Positions 1 through 11,208 of a stretch of DNA of 64,000 bases are shown here, piece by piece. The position numbers and the translations under genes were made by a program. This stretch comes from Branchiostoma lanceolatum (Eukaryota; Chordata; Leptocardii; Amphioxiformes; Branchiostomatidae), in assembly GCF_035083965.1 (NCBI RefSeq), contig NC_089731.1, positions 6,237,501 to 6,301,500 on the forward strand. Direction: 5' to 3'. Position 1 is the first letter of the stretch, and each line of letters begins with the position of its first letter. The notes under the pieces were generated by a model. That model made no database searches and was not told the origin of the DNA. It worked only from the letters and a program-made list of their open reading frames with translations.

Positions 1-1590
1 GCCCCCTGCTTCACTCACGAACTTCATCAAGCTAATCTTGGCACTGAAATATCGTCAAAGTCAAAGGAGCCACCGAAGTTCCGTCAAATTTTTATACTCG
101 CAAAGCCCTCAAGCCTATATTTTCACGCTTCTGTAATATCATCTGACGGAAATTAAGATATTACGGCGCAAAGTGAAAACACTCCATCTTCACTCACGTA
201 CTTTAGGTTTTGATATTTCAGAAAACTCGTCAAAAGAAGCCGCCGAAATTCTGCTAAATTCCCCCAAAAAATTACCTTTAGCTCAAGCCTACATTTTCAG
301 GTCTTTTTTTGTGGGATTGCATTCAGCGGAAATGTCAAATATCGCTTGCGGAGCGATGTAACAAGAGAGAAAGGAAAAGCTTGACAGAAAAGAAATAAAG
401 GCTAGACAGAAACACGACCCCCTCTCAACGCGCGTTTTCCCAGGGGAAGTCACAACCGGTAAAATTCTGTATATTTCTATCTAAGTAGCTATAAGGATCC
501 CAGCCCGAAAAGTGTATGCTTTACGGGGTTTTTCTCGACTTGTGAGTGAAGCAGGGGGCGTGTTTTCTTTGGAGCGTTTTATTACATCACTTTTTGCGGA
601 AATATCTTAGATTTCCACAGGATGAAACCCCACAACAAAAGGAAAAATATCGGCCGGAGGTCCTTCAGTCCTCAAGTCAATATTATTTAACGTTTTTTGG
701 GTTCCATCCGGCCAACAGATATCTGAAATATTGCCGCGCAAAATGATTTAAAGAAACGTCAGATAGAATGGAAAACACAACTTCACTCACGTACTTAGAG
801 TCCTCAAGCCTAAATACTTGGCATCCGAAAAGATCGTCAAAAAGCCGCCGGAATGCTGCCAAAGTTGTACCCAAAAGGACATTGAACTCAAGTCTATATT
901 TTGACGTCTTGTTTTTTTTGTGGGATTGCATTCAACGGAAATGTCAAATATTGCTGAGCGAAGTCGATGTAACGCTGCACAGAAAACAAAACCCTCCCTC
1001 AAACTAACGTAATTTCAAGATGATGTTGGCATTGTCACGACAGCCAAAAGGCTCAAGAGTTATATTCATACCTAAACGAAGCTAAAATGATCCGAAAAGT
1101 GTATGTTTTGTGGGATTTTTCTCGACTTTAGCTAACATTATTAGGGAAATTACAAGCACGCGGTGTAAACATATCAGCATTTTATCACTGTAGCGCGCGT
1201 TCAACATCCCGGCAGAAACTGTGGAAAAGTAGCAGAAATTCACAATTTTACTGGCCGATATCTAGTCCAAGTGTCCACAACAATATCATCTACTTGTGCC
1301 ATGCAAATATATCGATGGATTTCACCGAGAAGGAGAACATCTCGCCGCCGAAGATGACTCAACGCTGGTTTCTATTGGGAGCGCCTTACCGCTGGCTTGG
1401 TCTTACCGGGTGTTGACTTTTCCCGCGCTCGAATCACGTGCGCGCGCCCTGGATTCAAAATGGCCGCGGTATTTGGAAAGGGGTCTATTGTAAGCTCCTC
1501 GCAATTCAGTCCCTTCCTGTGAATCGGGAGTATAGTCGGACCAGCCAATAACAATAGTGACAATGCAAGAACCCGATGAAACATATAATA
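1..1590. repeat. Diverged duplicated block at window start
   Basis: No gene is recognised here. The stretch is made of diverged repeats. A segment around 180-545 recurs around 780-1135: both copies begin near a 'cactcacgtactta' motif, continue through 'gtcaaa..agccgccg', share 'tgtgggattgcattcarcggaaatgtcaaat' pieces (near 310 and 918), and end in 'gaaaagtgtatg' followed by a 'tttttctcgactt' tail (near 508-540 and 1095-1132). Part of the unit also appears at 1-150. The unit is therefore about 600 bp, probably with a smaller internal repeat. The short open frames in it have no recognisable domain. Confidence 0.6.
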
Positions 1591-1591
1591 T

Positions 1592-1745
1592 ATAGGGTCG
1601 CGTGGCGTAGCGACAGGGTGTTCGGCCCAGAATCAAGAGGTCCCGGGTTCGAATCCCCCTGACGCCACCGATGTTGTGCTCTTGGGAAAGGCACTTTCCT
1701 CACATCGCCCAGGTGTATGAAATGGCACTGTTAATATAAGTTATA
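1592..1745 (+). mobile_element. tRNA-derived SINE
   Basis: A decayed tRNA-like head carries a box A-like stretch (TGGCGTAGCGACAGG, about 1604) and a strong box B (GGGTTCGAATCCCC, about 1645). It is followed by a body with 'ctcttgggaaaggcacttt' and 'cccaggtgta'. The two acceptor-stem halves do not pair, so this is a SINE head rather than a functional tRNA. The body resembles the reverse-strand copies near 2830-2970 and 42075-42240, so it belongs to a family present several times in the window. Confidence 0.7.
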
Positions 1746-1859
1746 AACATGTATCATAAGTTATAAACACTTGAGTGCAGTGCCACGTCGTCCTTGTCTG
1801 TGAAAAACCGAAGTAAAAGAACAAAACAAAAAAACAACATATAATACACTTGTGCCATT

Positions 1860-2315
1860 CCTTCACGACTGCGCCCTGAGATACTATAGAAAATATATTA
1901 CATACATGTATCATTGTTCATTGTTGAATAAACTGTCTGTCCCATTCTTGGAGAGCCATTAATAATAAAGAAGGACTACAGGTTAGTCAATAATTCCGCA
2001 GAGGTCAAAGCCTTTCATGTTGAACGGCTCATACTAATGTAAAGTACTAATATACTTATAACTAACAAATCCAGTTATAAATGGTCGTACACATAGGATA
2101 TGTTAATTATATTCTTATTTGTTTCATCAATGAGACCAGATAAAACAATATATCAGTAAAAGACTCAAAATATTTCACGTAGGTATGCGGTCTCCGAACT
2201 CTTTTCTGGAGGATGACAGGTTTGAACTTCAAGGTTGATAGCCACAACAGGTGGTACCGATATATGAAATGTTGGGTCCAGGGCCATGGACTATTAGTGA
2301 CATAAGGCGTCAACA
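1860..2315. other. Intergenic, nothing recognised
   Basis: AT-rich sequence between the SINE and the following tandem duplication. I see no coding exon, RNA gene or clear repeat. Confidence 0.5.
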
Positions 2316-2680
2316 CAGACGACGCATGCGCAGTCCCTCACCCGTCAACATGAATGACGTACCCCACAGCACCTGTATGCACCACACCTGCAGGCAGGGT
2401 CCGATACTTTTCCTCAGATGAACCAGTTTTTGTTTGTTTGTTTGTATGTATTGCATAACGGTAAAATCGCATCACAGCGTAAAAACACCAGACGACGCAT
2501 GCGCAGTCCCACACCCGTCAACATGAACGACGTACCCCACAACACCTGGATGCACCACACCTGCAGGCAGGGTCCCTTACTTTTCCTCAGGTGAGTCAGT
2601 TTTTCTTTGTTTGTTTGTTTGTTTGTTTGTTTGTTTGTTTGTTTGTTTGTTTGTTTGTATGTATATATTGCATAACGGTA
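2316..2680. repeat. 173-bp tandem duplication with (TTTG)n
   Basis: Two direct copies start near 2316 and 2489. Both run from 'cagacgacgcatgcgcagtc' through 'cctgcaggcagggtcc' to 'cttttcctcag' and then a TTTG tetranucleotide tract. The first copy has about three TTTG units; the second has a long run (about 2607-2658). Both end in 'gcataacggtaaa'. The open frame reading the tract as repeated KQTN is a by-product of the microsatellite. Confidence 0.85.
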
Positions 2681-2699
2681 AAACACCAGGTTTGTGCTG

Positions 2700-2975
2700 A
2701 AGAGTACAAGCCGAATATCCGGGCGGATTTTCAAGTTTTGATCTACCCTTTTCGATAAGTGTGGTGGATTCTTTAACGTGTTCGAGGTGTGGCTTTCCCC
2801 GAACACGGGACCGCCATTTAACGTCCTATCTGAGGGACGTTCTAAGCCAAAGCCAGGTACTCATTTACACATGAGTCGAGTGAGGAAATTGTTGTAAAGT
2901 GTCTTTACAAAGGGCACAACACCGGGACCTGTCAGGGATTCGAACTCAGTACCTCTAGTTGATCAATGGAAACAA
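2700..2975 (-). mobile_element. tRNA-derived SINE, reverse orientation
   Basis: Read on the minus strand, the head near 2930-2960 contains a box B-like GAGTTCGAATCCC. The body contains 'aagacactttac' and 'tcctcactcgactcatgtg', ending in 'aatgagtacct'. The same body motifs occur in the SINE at 42075-42240. The part at 2700-2830 ('gataagtgtggtggattctttaacgtg') is a further repeat module related to sequence near 31405 and 48650. Confidence 0.6.
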
Positions 2976-3106
2976 CACAGCATCGAAACAGCAAACTTGT
3001 TGTGCCATTTATTATGATTTTCAGCAGGTAACTAGCAAAATAAGATGAGATCTGAACAGAATTATTGGAAATATGTGTGCAGTATCTTCGAATCTAATAA
3101 AGAGAC

Positions 3107-3394
3107 TAGCCTCCGTTGCAGTCCTTTTTCCCCGCAGCGTGTTTTTTTTTTTCAATTTTTTTTGGGGGGGGGGGCGCCACGTATCTGCTTGGGATCCCGT
3201 ATCCGCCGTGCCTCTGTGTCCGCTATAGACCCTGTGTCCGCTGCTGGGGTAGCGGACACAGGGTCTATAGCGGACACAGAGGCACGGCGGATACGGGATC
3301 CCAAGCAGATACGTGGCGCCCCCCCCCCCCCCCCCAAAAAAAAAAGAATTGAAAAAAAAACACGCTGCGGGGAAAAGGACTGCAACGGAGGCTA
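3107..3394. mobile_element. 288-bp fold-back transposon with 9-bp target duplication
   Basis: The two halves are nearly perfect inverted copies, from 'tagcctccgttgcagtcc' at the left end to 'ggactgcaacggaggcta' at the right, with a loop near 3245-3250. It is flanked by the exact direct repeat TAAAGAGAC (3098-3106 and 3395-3403). Long terminal inverted repeats and a 9-bp target duplication resemble Mutator-like elements; the class assignment is inference. Overlapping open frames on both strands reflect the palindrome. Confidence 0.85.
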
Positions 3395-3403
3395 TAAAGA
3401 GAC

Positions 3404-4711
3404 ATTGTTTGGGTGTAACTTGGTCCCGTCTTTGTCATTCTCGCGTGGCTATACGTGAACAGGACGAGTACACAAACACAAAATAAAAACTTCCCGACAA
3501 AAACGCGAAACATTTTGCACTTCCAGAAAAAGCTGCTAGGAGGCTCAAGAGCTATCTACCACTTTACTTCGGTGATCCTACGATCTTCAGATAAAAAGAT
3601 ACAAAAGTTCCCGGAAGTTCTGTTACGGTACTATAACATACCGGGGCCAAAATTAATCATTTAGAGTACATGTAGATTATTCTAATCAAAACCTCATTGT
3701 TATTATCAATGTGACAAGATAAAACAATGAATCTACAAAGGCTACACGTCCTACAAATTCCTATTATAAAAAAAACAGTTACAGAATTTCGAAATTGATT
3801 ATGCAAATTAATCCCAATCATCATAAATATTTGCATCTCATTGTGTACACCTTTGTCTAAGCTACTTGCATTCCGAATATCATTGATACACATCGTTCCT
3901 TTTGTCGTACCTCGTGAAATATTTATACACAAACGCCAAAGCAAGCTGCTAGGGGCCCAAACCTACGCCTTACATCAAAATCTGCCTTACACAAAGAAAT
4001 CAAGACCACAGCATGTCCAGTACTAAAGATACAAAAAGTCCTGCTGCGCTACCGAAGTCAGCCACCAGGAGGCCCACAATTAACCTTGACTGTTGGTTTC
4101 ACAACACCTTCCCACTACCAAATATCACCGCAATCCATGCAGAGGTTCTGAAGATATTCCGCCGGACATGCACTCATTTATACAAACAGAGTAACAACTA
4201 TACCTCCATTTGTCTTGGAGGTAAAAAAAGTTGCATTTTAATTTGGAGCTGACATACAAAATAGAAAAATGGAGGCCTGTGATGTCTTGTTTTAATTAAC
4301 ATGTTTTCGGTGCTCATGTACCAAAACAACTACTTATTCATAATCTAGCCATGTCGTAAAAGAGTAATATGTCTACAGGCAGTTTAGCGTGATTTAGAAA
4401 CATGAAATATGCTTCGTTTCATCTTTTGCTTCTTACTTTTGTTTAAACCACTTTGGTCTCGCTATTTCTTCTCGAGTCGTGGTTCAGTCAACAAGCCGAT
4501 TGTCTGGTGTAGGTCGTGTTTTTTTGCTGTCAGGAAAGGGAGAAGTGGACGTTATGCCGGGACGGCAGCAGCAGTGTACAACTGGTAACACAAGTGGCAT
4601 AGTTTGGTAACATTTTCCTTTGGTCATTGGGTAAGCTTTACTGTTCAGATATCCCAGTTGATTCTATAATATTATGCAATTTAAGATGATTTTCTTTACA
4701 TATTTCTCCAG
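3404..4711. other. Intergenic upstream of the lectin gene
   Basis: No coding exon is recognised. The lectin gene's promoter and any non-coding first exon would be expected here, because the first recognised coding exon is preceded by a splice-acceptor-like tract ending at 4711. I could not place a transcription start. Confidence 0.4.
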
Positions 4712-4722
4712 GCATCGGACCC

Positions 4723-7700
4723 ATGCGGCAGTCTCAGACTGAGTCGGAGACGGATGATGCAGGGACCCCCAACCCTGCGTACGGCAACAGAACAGGTAAT
4801 TTAGTTATAATTCTGCAGTCAAAGTTGGGTTGTTGGCACAAAGTCGGTGCCTTGCTTTGTGATTTTCAGTGATGGTTGCTGGCTTGCTTTGTGATTTTCA
4901 GTGATGGTCGCTGGCTTGCTTTGTGATTTTTAGTGATGGTCGCATTGTAATGATTGCGTAATGGTTGCAAGGTAATGATTGCGCATGGTAATGATTGCGT
5001 AATGGTTGCAAGTGCTACGTTTACCATTCTTGTGCACTCTACCAATATTGACGTAACTTTTAACATTAATACGTAAGGCACAAAATTAATTCTGCTTACC
5101 ATCAGGGACATACATTTGGTAGGCCCCTGATGCCACTTTTTTCCGTCGTAAACCAGTGTTACGTCTGTGTAATCATCATGGACATGGTGGATTTATATGC
5201 ATGTTGATTAAAGTATGATACGTAGCTACGAAGCTCGGCCTTTAGATGTAAAACCAAGCAAACAACAAAGACAAGAATTGCACAGTGTGATTAGGTTAGC
5301 ATATCAAAGTTCTGATTGTAGTCTTTATTCCCTGGCCGACAAAACAATCAGGCCGCGGTGAGCAATCAAAACCCGGCAGCTATCAGAAAACTGTCCGTAG
5401 CCAAAGAGAAAAATGTTCCATAGAGTCCCTGCAACTTGGTCTAGCTCCCGCGTTTAAAAACTATTACCACATTTACTTGATTCTTCTGTTACCTTCTTTC
5501 AAAAAGCGTCGTTTATGTCTTCAGTAACAATCATTTATACATTACTTTATTTCCTAAAGCAGCGGCCTACGATGTAGCCACTGACAGCGTCGCCAATGGT
5601 TTTTGCAAGAAGTTGTGGCTCACCGTGGGTTTCCTGATCGTCATGGGCAACGCCATACTGCTGTCATATTTTGCAGGTCAGCTTTATTGTTTGAAATTGA
5701 TACAGAGATAGTAATAGTTGATATGATATTGATGGAATTTCATATCGTATTACAGAACAAGGCAATATAATGTTCTTCCTGTTGTTGTTATTGTTGTTTG
5801 AATATAGCCAAAGTGATGACACTTTCTGATGAGATGGCCAAGCTTACATCACGGGATAGGATGACTGAGCTGCTACGCATGGAGCTTCAGCGTAAGTAGC
5901 ATGTCCTGATATATCGTAGAAATGCAAAACAGTGACATCATATGCTTCAGAACCACATATATTGTATAATGTTGCCGAACCCACATACCAAACAATACCA
6001 ATTCTGGACCATGAGATGTTGTTGACTAATACAAGATTGCGCTGTCGATTTACTACACTTATGTAATGGTGGATAAACTTGCCACAGTATAGTTCATGTC
6101 AGTTCATTCTTACACCTATAGTTTGTACGTTACAGTTTCTGTCCTATTGTCAGCTTAACACCAAGTTTATCGTATTTTAGGGATGGGTGTGCCCCCTACC
6201 TCTTTGGAGAGTATGGGACCACCTGGGCCACCTGGGTCTGCCGGGCCTCCTGGGCCACCTGGACCTCCAGGAAAAAACAGTCCCAGGGCGGTCCCCCGAA
6301 AGTGCGAAATGGAACGAAATGGAACGAAATGGAACGAAATGGAACGAAATGGAACGAAATGGAACGAAATGGAACGAAATGGAACGAAATGGAACGAACT
6401 AAAACATATGTAACATTATGAAATGAAATACCTGGAGATAGAGAAATATAAGGAACGTTGTAACATCCACAGTAGATCGGAACAGGAAGTAAATACATCA
6501 TATAACGTGTTTTATTTCTTGAATCTATTTGATAATATTAAATACAACGTTTTTGCCGCGTTTTTTGTGGCTAGATTCCTCCGGATCCCTGAAAATGGGG
6601 GCGCCGCGTGCAAAGAGCTCGGCCGCTCTTCCTTGACTTTACCAACTACCTGCAAATGAACTGCTGAGAAAAGCAGGGAAGACAAGCTAACGGAAGTGAG
6701 TATCGAAGTAAGGACTAGATTATACAGAAGTTGGTGGTAACATTGCATCTCGTAATTCACCAAGAGGGCATGAGGCAAGCGTAATTTCATTATTTACACA
6801 GCGTGTTTGCGTGTTGTGTGAACCGTGAAATACATGTCCTGCTCGTTCACACCGTCCCTTTGTTTTGTCGTGAACAAGGAAGCAGAAATTTCTCCAGAGG
6901 TAGTTCCCAGTCCACGTCCGTGATTGAATGGAGTGTGAAATGTCAGATTGGTGACGCAGCGCAGAGCTTTATTTGCATATCTTTATAAGGAGGGGTCCTT
7001 TCTCCGACAGCCGACCAGCCGAACAATTGGTTGTATAAAAATCGTTGTTGCGCATATATGCATATGCTACGTACTAGTTATGGACTAAAACCGTATGTAA
7101 ATAAAACTAGGAAGTCGGAGTTTGATTCAACCTGTCGGTAGCGCGCCCACGTGCACAGTTCCGGTGCGGTTCATTTGCATGCGGGGCTCCATTTGCAACA
7201 CGCAAACACGCTGTATGAATAATGAAATTACGCTTGCGTTAATTGCCTCATAATGTTACATGTGTTTTAGTTCATTCCATTTCATTCCATTTCGTTCCAT
7301 TTCGTTCCATTTCGTTCCATTTCATTTCGTTCCATTTCGTTCCATTTCGTTCCATTTCGTTCCATTTCGTTCCATTTCGTTCCATTTCGTTCCATTTCGT
7401 TCCATTTCGTTCCATTTCGTTCCATTTCGTTCCATTTCGTTCCATTTCGTTCCATTTCGTTCCATTTCGCACTTTCGGGGGACCCTCCCAGGGGGCCAGC
7501 TGGACATGGGTTTACTGGGCATCCTGGGTCTCGTGGGGCCCATGGACCCAAGGGTCCTCAAGGTCAGACGGGGCCCATGGGCCCACCTGGTTGCACGACG
7601 AGAATGTGTCTGAAACCTACCGAACCACCTACACCATTCACGTCGTATGACGGTAAGGCATTAATTTTTTGTTTATAGATAGAGCTTATGATGGACACAC

Positions 7701-10700
7701 GTTTTTCGTGCAATAGTCAATCAATAGTCAATGTGTTTCTTAAAGCATTGCATTGTTTTTCTATCGTTGCCATGGTTGTATGAAAAACACAATGACTAGT
7801 TAGTACAGTTTAACACAGGGAGTTAGACTAGTACTCACGACAAAAAGTTGACGCTTGGGTACCGGGTAGAACACCCTCCTGAAAGCAGAGCCCCTATAGC
7901 TCGATTTGTTAGCTCGCTCGCGTAGGGGCCCTGTAGTCGAAGGGCCAACGCTCTAGATCAGGCTTATTTTGTTAAAACGCTAAAACGACGTAACGCGCCT
8001 CTCCCGTGAAAATACCCTCAAGTAGGCTCTACTTTAACACTCCTAGCAGAAAGTTGGTTGACTACAGGTTCATGAAATTTGGCGTGCTTAAAAAGCAAGC
8101 ATTGGTGCGCCCACCGGTGGCCAACTTATTGGTTTTAAATGAGTCACACTATAAGAAATTATCCACTGAACATTGCGTACTTTACGCCATTTTGGATGGC
8201 TTGAAGTAGGTATGTAGCGTTCATGAATATTCTTGAAAATCTCTGTGCTGATTTCCATAAACCTTACCTTTCATTTGATATATAGTTTATTGTTTATTTG
8301 AAAACAGGGGAGCGCAGCACTCGTATAGAAAATGTTCACTTTGTCGAAAAACAAGACACGGCGCCTCGCCCGTTCCGAACACAATTCGAACACGTCGGCG
8401 AAGCAGAAACCACGGGACTTGATGTTCATCTTTGTCACGGCGTCGTAAACACCAAGAATTCACTAACCCTCTTATGATTTGTATGCTGATTCTCTCAAAC
8501 TTTAGCTTTCCATTGGTACGTAGTTTGATGTTGATTTAAATAGTTGAGTACACGACGTGGAATGCTGAAAATGTTCACTCCGTTATGAAGACGCCGTAAC
8601 TGGCGCGTTCTACCTGCGCGCGCGGTCGCTCTCCGTGCAATCATGGAACTTCGCGGTCAAAAGTTTAACGGCGTTGTAAGCATGTCAAGTTCATGAATCA
8701 TCGTGAAAATTCGTGACCTGATTTTTAGAAACCATGGCTTTTATTTCATATATAGCTTATTGTCGACTTGTATATAGGGGAGCGCAGCACTCATATAGAA
8801 AATGTCCACTCCGTAATGAAGACGCGGCTCCTCGCGCGTTCTACCCCGTGAGCATGGAGCCAATGAACCTGTCCGTCTTGTTTTTATCGATATCATAAGC
8901 ACGTAGAGTTCCTGAAACCTTCGCAAACGTGTGCCATGATTTGCAGGAACATAACTAATTTAGCTTTTTGTAGATTTAAATGGTTGATGGCGCAGTAATG
9001 TTCGCTCTGTTAAAGACGCGGCTGCTTGTGCGTTGTACATTGGAACGCGGTCCCTCAGGTAATTTCGATAAGGCTGTTCTGTACTATAACATTATATGAG
9101 GGCCCTGTCACACTTGTGCGTATATTCAAGTGCGCGTGAGTTCAATTTTGCGGGGAGGAAGTTGTTTTCTACTTTGACCCACCGTAGAGCAGTCTAGTTA
9201 TCAAACCAAAGAAATCACTTCTTCGGCAGCAAACTTGTAAACCAAAAACTTTCAACGATTAGCTTTGTGATCAACATCATACTCAGTTTGTAATGGGTTT
9301 TACGCGTACAGATATGGATCAACTTTGGTTTTGGTGACTGTGGAAATAATCTGCTGATTTTGAAGACGCTGAGCTGTCACAAAGTGCATAAAGTATTCAA
9401 TTATGTACATGTTTACCTGTTAACCACAGACTTTATTTAGTTTGTTTAGTTTGTGTAATGCCAACTCCACTGTCCGAGAAAGTGACTGGCTCCGCCCTGA
9501 CCGATGTTGGGCGCGGGCCTCTATAACTCCCCCACAAAACTCATTTAGCTGTACCTAGTAATTCGTACCGTACCCGCTACAAATTCGTGCTGTGCCCGGT
9601 GATTTTTGCCGTACCCACTCAAATTTCCTGCCGTACTCGGAACTTTGTGTCGTACCCAGTCCTTTTGTGCCGTGTCCAATTGCGGGCATCGCACTGCCAC
9701 AGTGTGTAGTCACTAGAAAGTTGTGTATAAAAATCATGTACGGCAACAGTGCACTGTCCCATATACCTAATAGATGCTTTGTCAAACTTTCCTGTCTACC
9801 TCTCCCGCGGGGTAGCGACCGTTGGGAGTGGACTTAAAGCTACCAACGCTGGACCCCAGGCTACATTGTATATGTACAAATCAATATAACGGGAGAGGAG
9901 GGTGGATTGTGTGTGGTTGTGAGGCAACTAAAAGTCCGGGTTTATAGCTGACCAGACTTCAAGTTTTTTCCAACACAATACTAACCTGGTGCCCCCTATT
10001 TTTGGACTGACACAAAACATTAGATACTTTCTGTACAACAGTTGCCGTTTATAAACATGAGCGTCTAGAGTATGGTTGCTAGTATACTGACTAGAAATAC
10101 TGAGCCAGTTAAACAAATCCCTGACGTCAGACCCAAATGTTCGTCAAATTATAAGGAGAAAAACATGTATAATTGAAAGTTTAGCAGCAAAAAGGGCTCA
10201 AATTGGTCCTTATCTTCTTGATCTCACCGTTATCACCGGCCCTCGGTGTTCATTTTGCGTGTAAACGGTAAAACGTCAGAAGCTAACATGGCCTCTCGTC
10301 CCCGCGCTACTCGTGTCAACGATGTTCGATTTTGTGCCGTTTTAGAAAAACCCGGAAGTAGAATCGAATATTCGATGCTTGGCCCTTCGACTACTGCTCT
10401 TTAGCCCCGGTAGACACGGTTCTGGCGCCGTCGCCACCAAAACAGCTTCAGCCAATCAGAGGGTTTGCTAAACCTCATCTAGAGCAAAAGCGCAAAGGAT
10501 GCTGGGAAGCTACCAACCAATCAGGTTACGTCTCACATCGTTACTTTAGGTTCAGAACAAATTAACCGCCAAATTGTGCCAAATAAGGATAGCTCATTGA
10601 TTATTCATGAGTAACTGTCAGTAACGTCGCCAGAACCGTGTCTACCGGGGCTAAAGAGCAGGGCCCCTACGCGAGCGAGCTAACGAATCGAGCGATAGGG

Positions 10701-11208
10701 ACTCTGCTTTCAGGAGGGTGGGGTAGGATAGCCTTATCTATCCTTAGATCTGATATGTTATTTCCTAGTGTCTTGCCGCGAAGGCTACATGGTCTGGAGT
10801 GGAATCTGCTACAAGCCGTATAACATATTTATGGACTTCAACGGTGCAGCCACGGCCTGTCGTCTAGATGGTGGCACACTCGCCATGCCCCGAGACGCCG
10901 CTACCAACAGGTTCCTAACCTTCGTGTTCAAGTCCGTGAACAAGGATTGCCACTTCTGGATCGGCCTGCACGATATGCACCATGAGGGAAGCTTTGAGTG
11001 GGTGGATGGCACCGCACTTGGAAAGTACAACTCGTGGGCTCTGTCTCAACCTGACAACTATGGTAAGAGGGAAGACTGTGTGCATTGCGACCCTTCGGCA
11101 GGAAAGTGGAACGACATACCATGCGGACTCCAGTATCCCTTTATCTGCCAGATCGTACCAGGTATCTCACCTAAACGTATACCGCTTCTCGACATGATTC
11201 CAAAGTGA
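4723..11208 (+). CDS. Type II transmembrane collagen / C-type lectin, disrupted by an insertion
   Basis: Coding exons: 4723-4795, 5563-5676, 5808-5891, 6181-7652 (interrupted) and 10769-11208. All internal junctions are phase 1. Without the element at 6289-7485 and one 8-bp target copy, the coding length is 978 nt (325 aa), in frame. Order: short acidic cytoplasmic tail ending NPAY; membrane segment about residues 42-62 (WLTVGFLIVMGNAILLSYF); short coiled coil 63-90; Gly-X-Y stretch about 103-159 with one Gly-to-Ser and one shortened triplet; C-type lectin domain about 182-310 with WIGL, QPD (about 273-275), WND (about 293-295) and paired cysteines. QPD is typical of galactose-type Ca2+-dependent sugar binding (family knowledge). 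Exon 2 has an AAGCAG double acceptor (5557-5562), allowing one extra Ala. As it stands, translation runs into the element and stops at 6411-6413, so this allele should lose the lectin domain. The ATG at 4723 is the first in frame after the acceptor; a coding exon further upstream is not excluded. Confidence 0.8.
4855..5015. repeat. Intronic minisatellites (about 32 bp and 25 bp)
   Basis: In the first lectin intron, a unit of about 32 bp containing 'cttgctttgtgattt' followed by 'agtgatgg' occurs three times (4850-4940). It is followed by two to three copies of a 'gtaatgattgcgtaatggttgc' type unit (4945-5010). Confidence 0.8.
6289..7485. mobile_element. 1197-bp inverted-repeat element in collagen exon, 8-bp TSD
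   Basis: Exact direct repeat TCCCAGGG flanks the element (6281-6288 and 7486-7493). The termini are inverted: CGGTCCCCCGAAAGTGCG at left and the complement of GGGTCCCCCGAAAGTGCG at right, one mismatch. Each arm then holds a tandem array of the 10-mer GGAACGAAAT (about 9 copies left, about 19 right, in opposite orientation). An inner inverted pair lies at 6771-6816 and 7196-7253. The left arm differs by a segment of about 350 bp at 6421-6770. No transposase is visible, so it is non-autonomous. An 8-bp duplication fits hAT or P-type transposition (family knowledge). Long frames reading RNGTKWNEME or SFHFVPFR are the 10-mer translated, not proteins. Confidence 0.9.
8215..9065. repeat. About 235-bp diverged tandem repeat inside the element
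   Basis: Four units start near 8220, 8455, 8690 and 8900. Shared landmarks are 'tcatgaat..tc.tgaaaat', 'atatatagtttattg' variants, 'ggggagcgcagcactc.tatagaaaatgt' in units 1 and 3, and 'tgaagacgc' followed by a 'cgcgcgttctac' tail. The spacing is regular but identity is moderate, so the array is old. Confidence 0.7.
9550..9690. repeat. Minisatellite of 'cgtacccagt' type units
   Basis: About six irregular units of roughly 25 bp, each with 'gccgtacccagt..tttgtg' variants. It lies inside the 7872-10720 element. Confidence 0.65.
10395..10660. mobile_element. 266-bp MITE nested in the larger element
   Basis: It has 33-bp perfect terminal inverted repeats at 10395-10427 and 10628-10660, beginning TGCTCTTTAGCCCCGG. 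It interrupts the right arm of the 7872-10720 element: the left arm reads 'gggccctgtagtcg' without a break, while the right arm carries this insert at the corresponding point. The nested order is therefore clear. I cannot define a convincing target duplication. Confidence 0.8.

Larger units (their letters stand above)
7872..10720. mobile_element. 2.85-kb non-autonomous element filling the last lectin intron
   Basis: Terminal inverted repeats of at least 75 bp begin CACCCTCCTGAAAGCAGAG (left 7872-7946; right arm ending 10720, split by the nested element at 10395-10660). Flanking 8-mers GGGTAGAA (7864-7871) and GGGTAGGA (10721-10728) match at 7 of 8 positions, consistent with an aged 8-bp target duplication. 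The interior holds a tandem repeat of about 235 bp and a minisatellite but no recognisable transposase. It takes up most of the 3.1-kb intron before the lectin-domain exon. Confidence 0.8.

Noticed and set aside
1604..1672. A functional tRNA gene
   Set aside because: Box A and box B are present, but the acceptor stem halves do not pair and the T-stem is mismatched. A SINE body follows directly.
6183..7650. Long open frames reading repeated RNGTKWNEME or FRSISFHFVP
   Set aside because: They are the GGAACGAAAT decamer read on either strand; a 10-mer leaves all frames open over 30 bases. Only the flanking Gly-X-Y residues belong to a gene.
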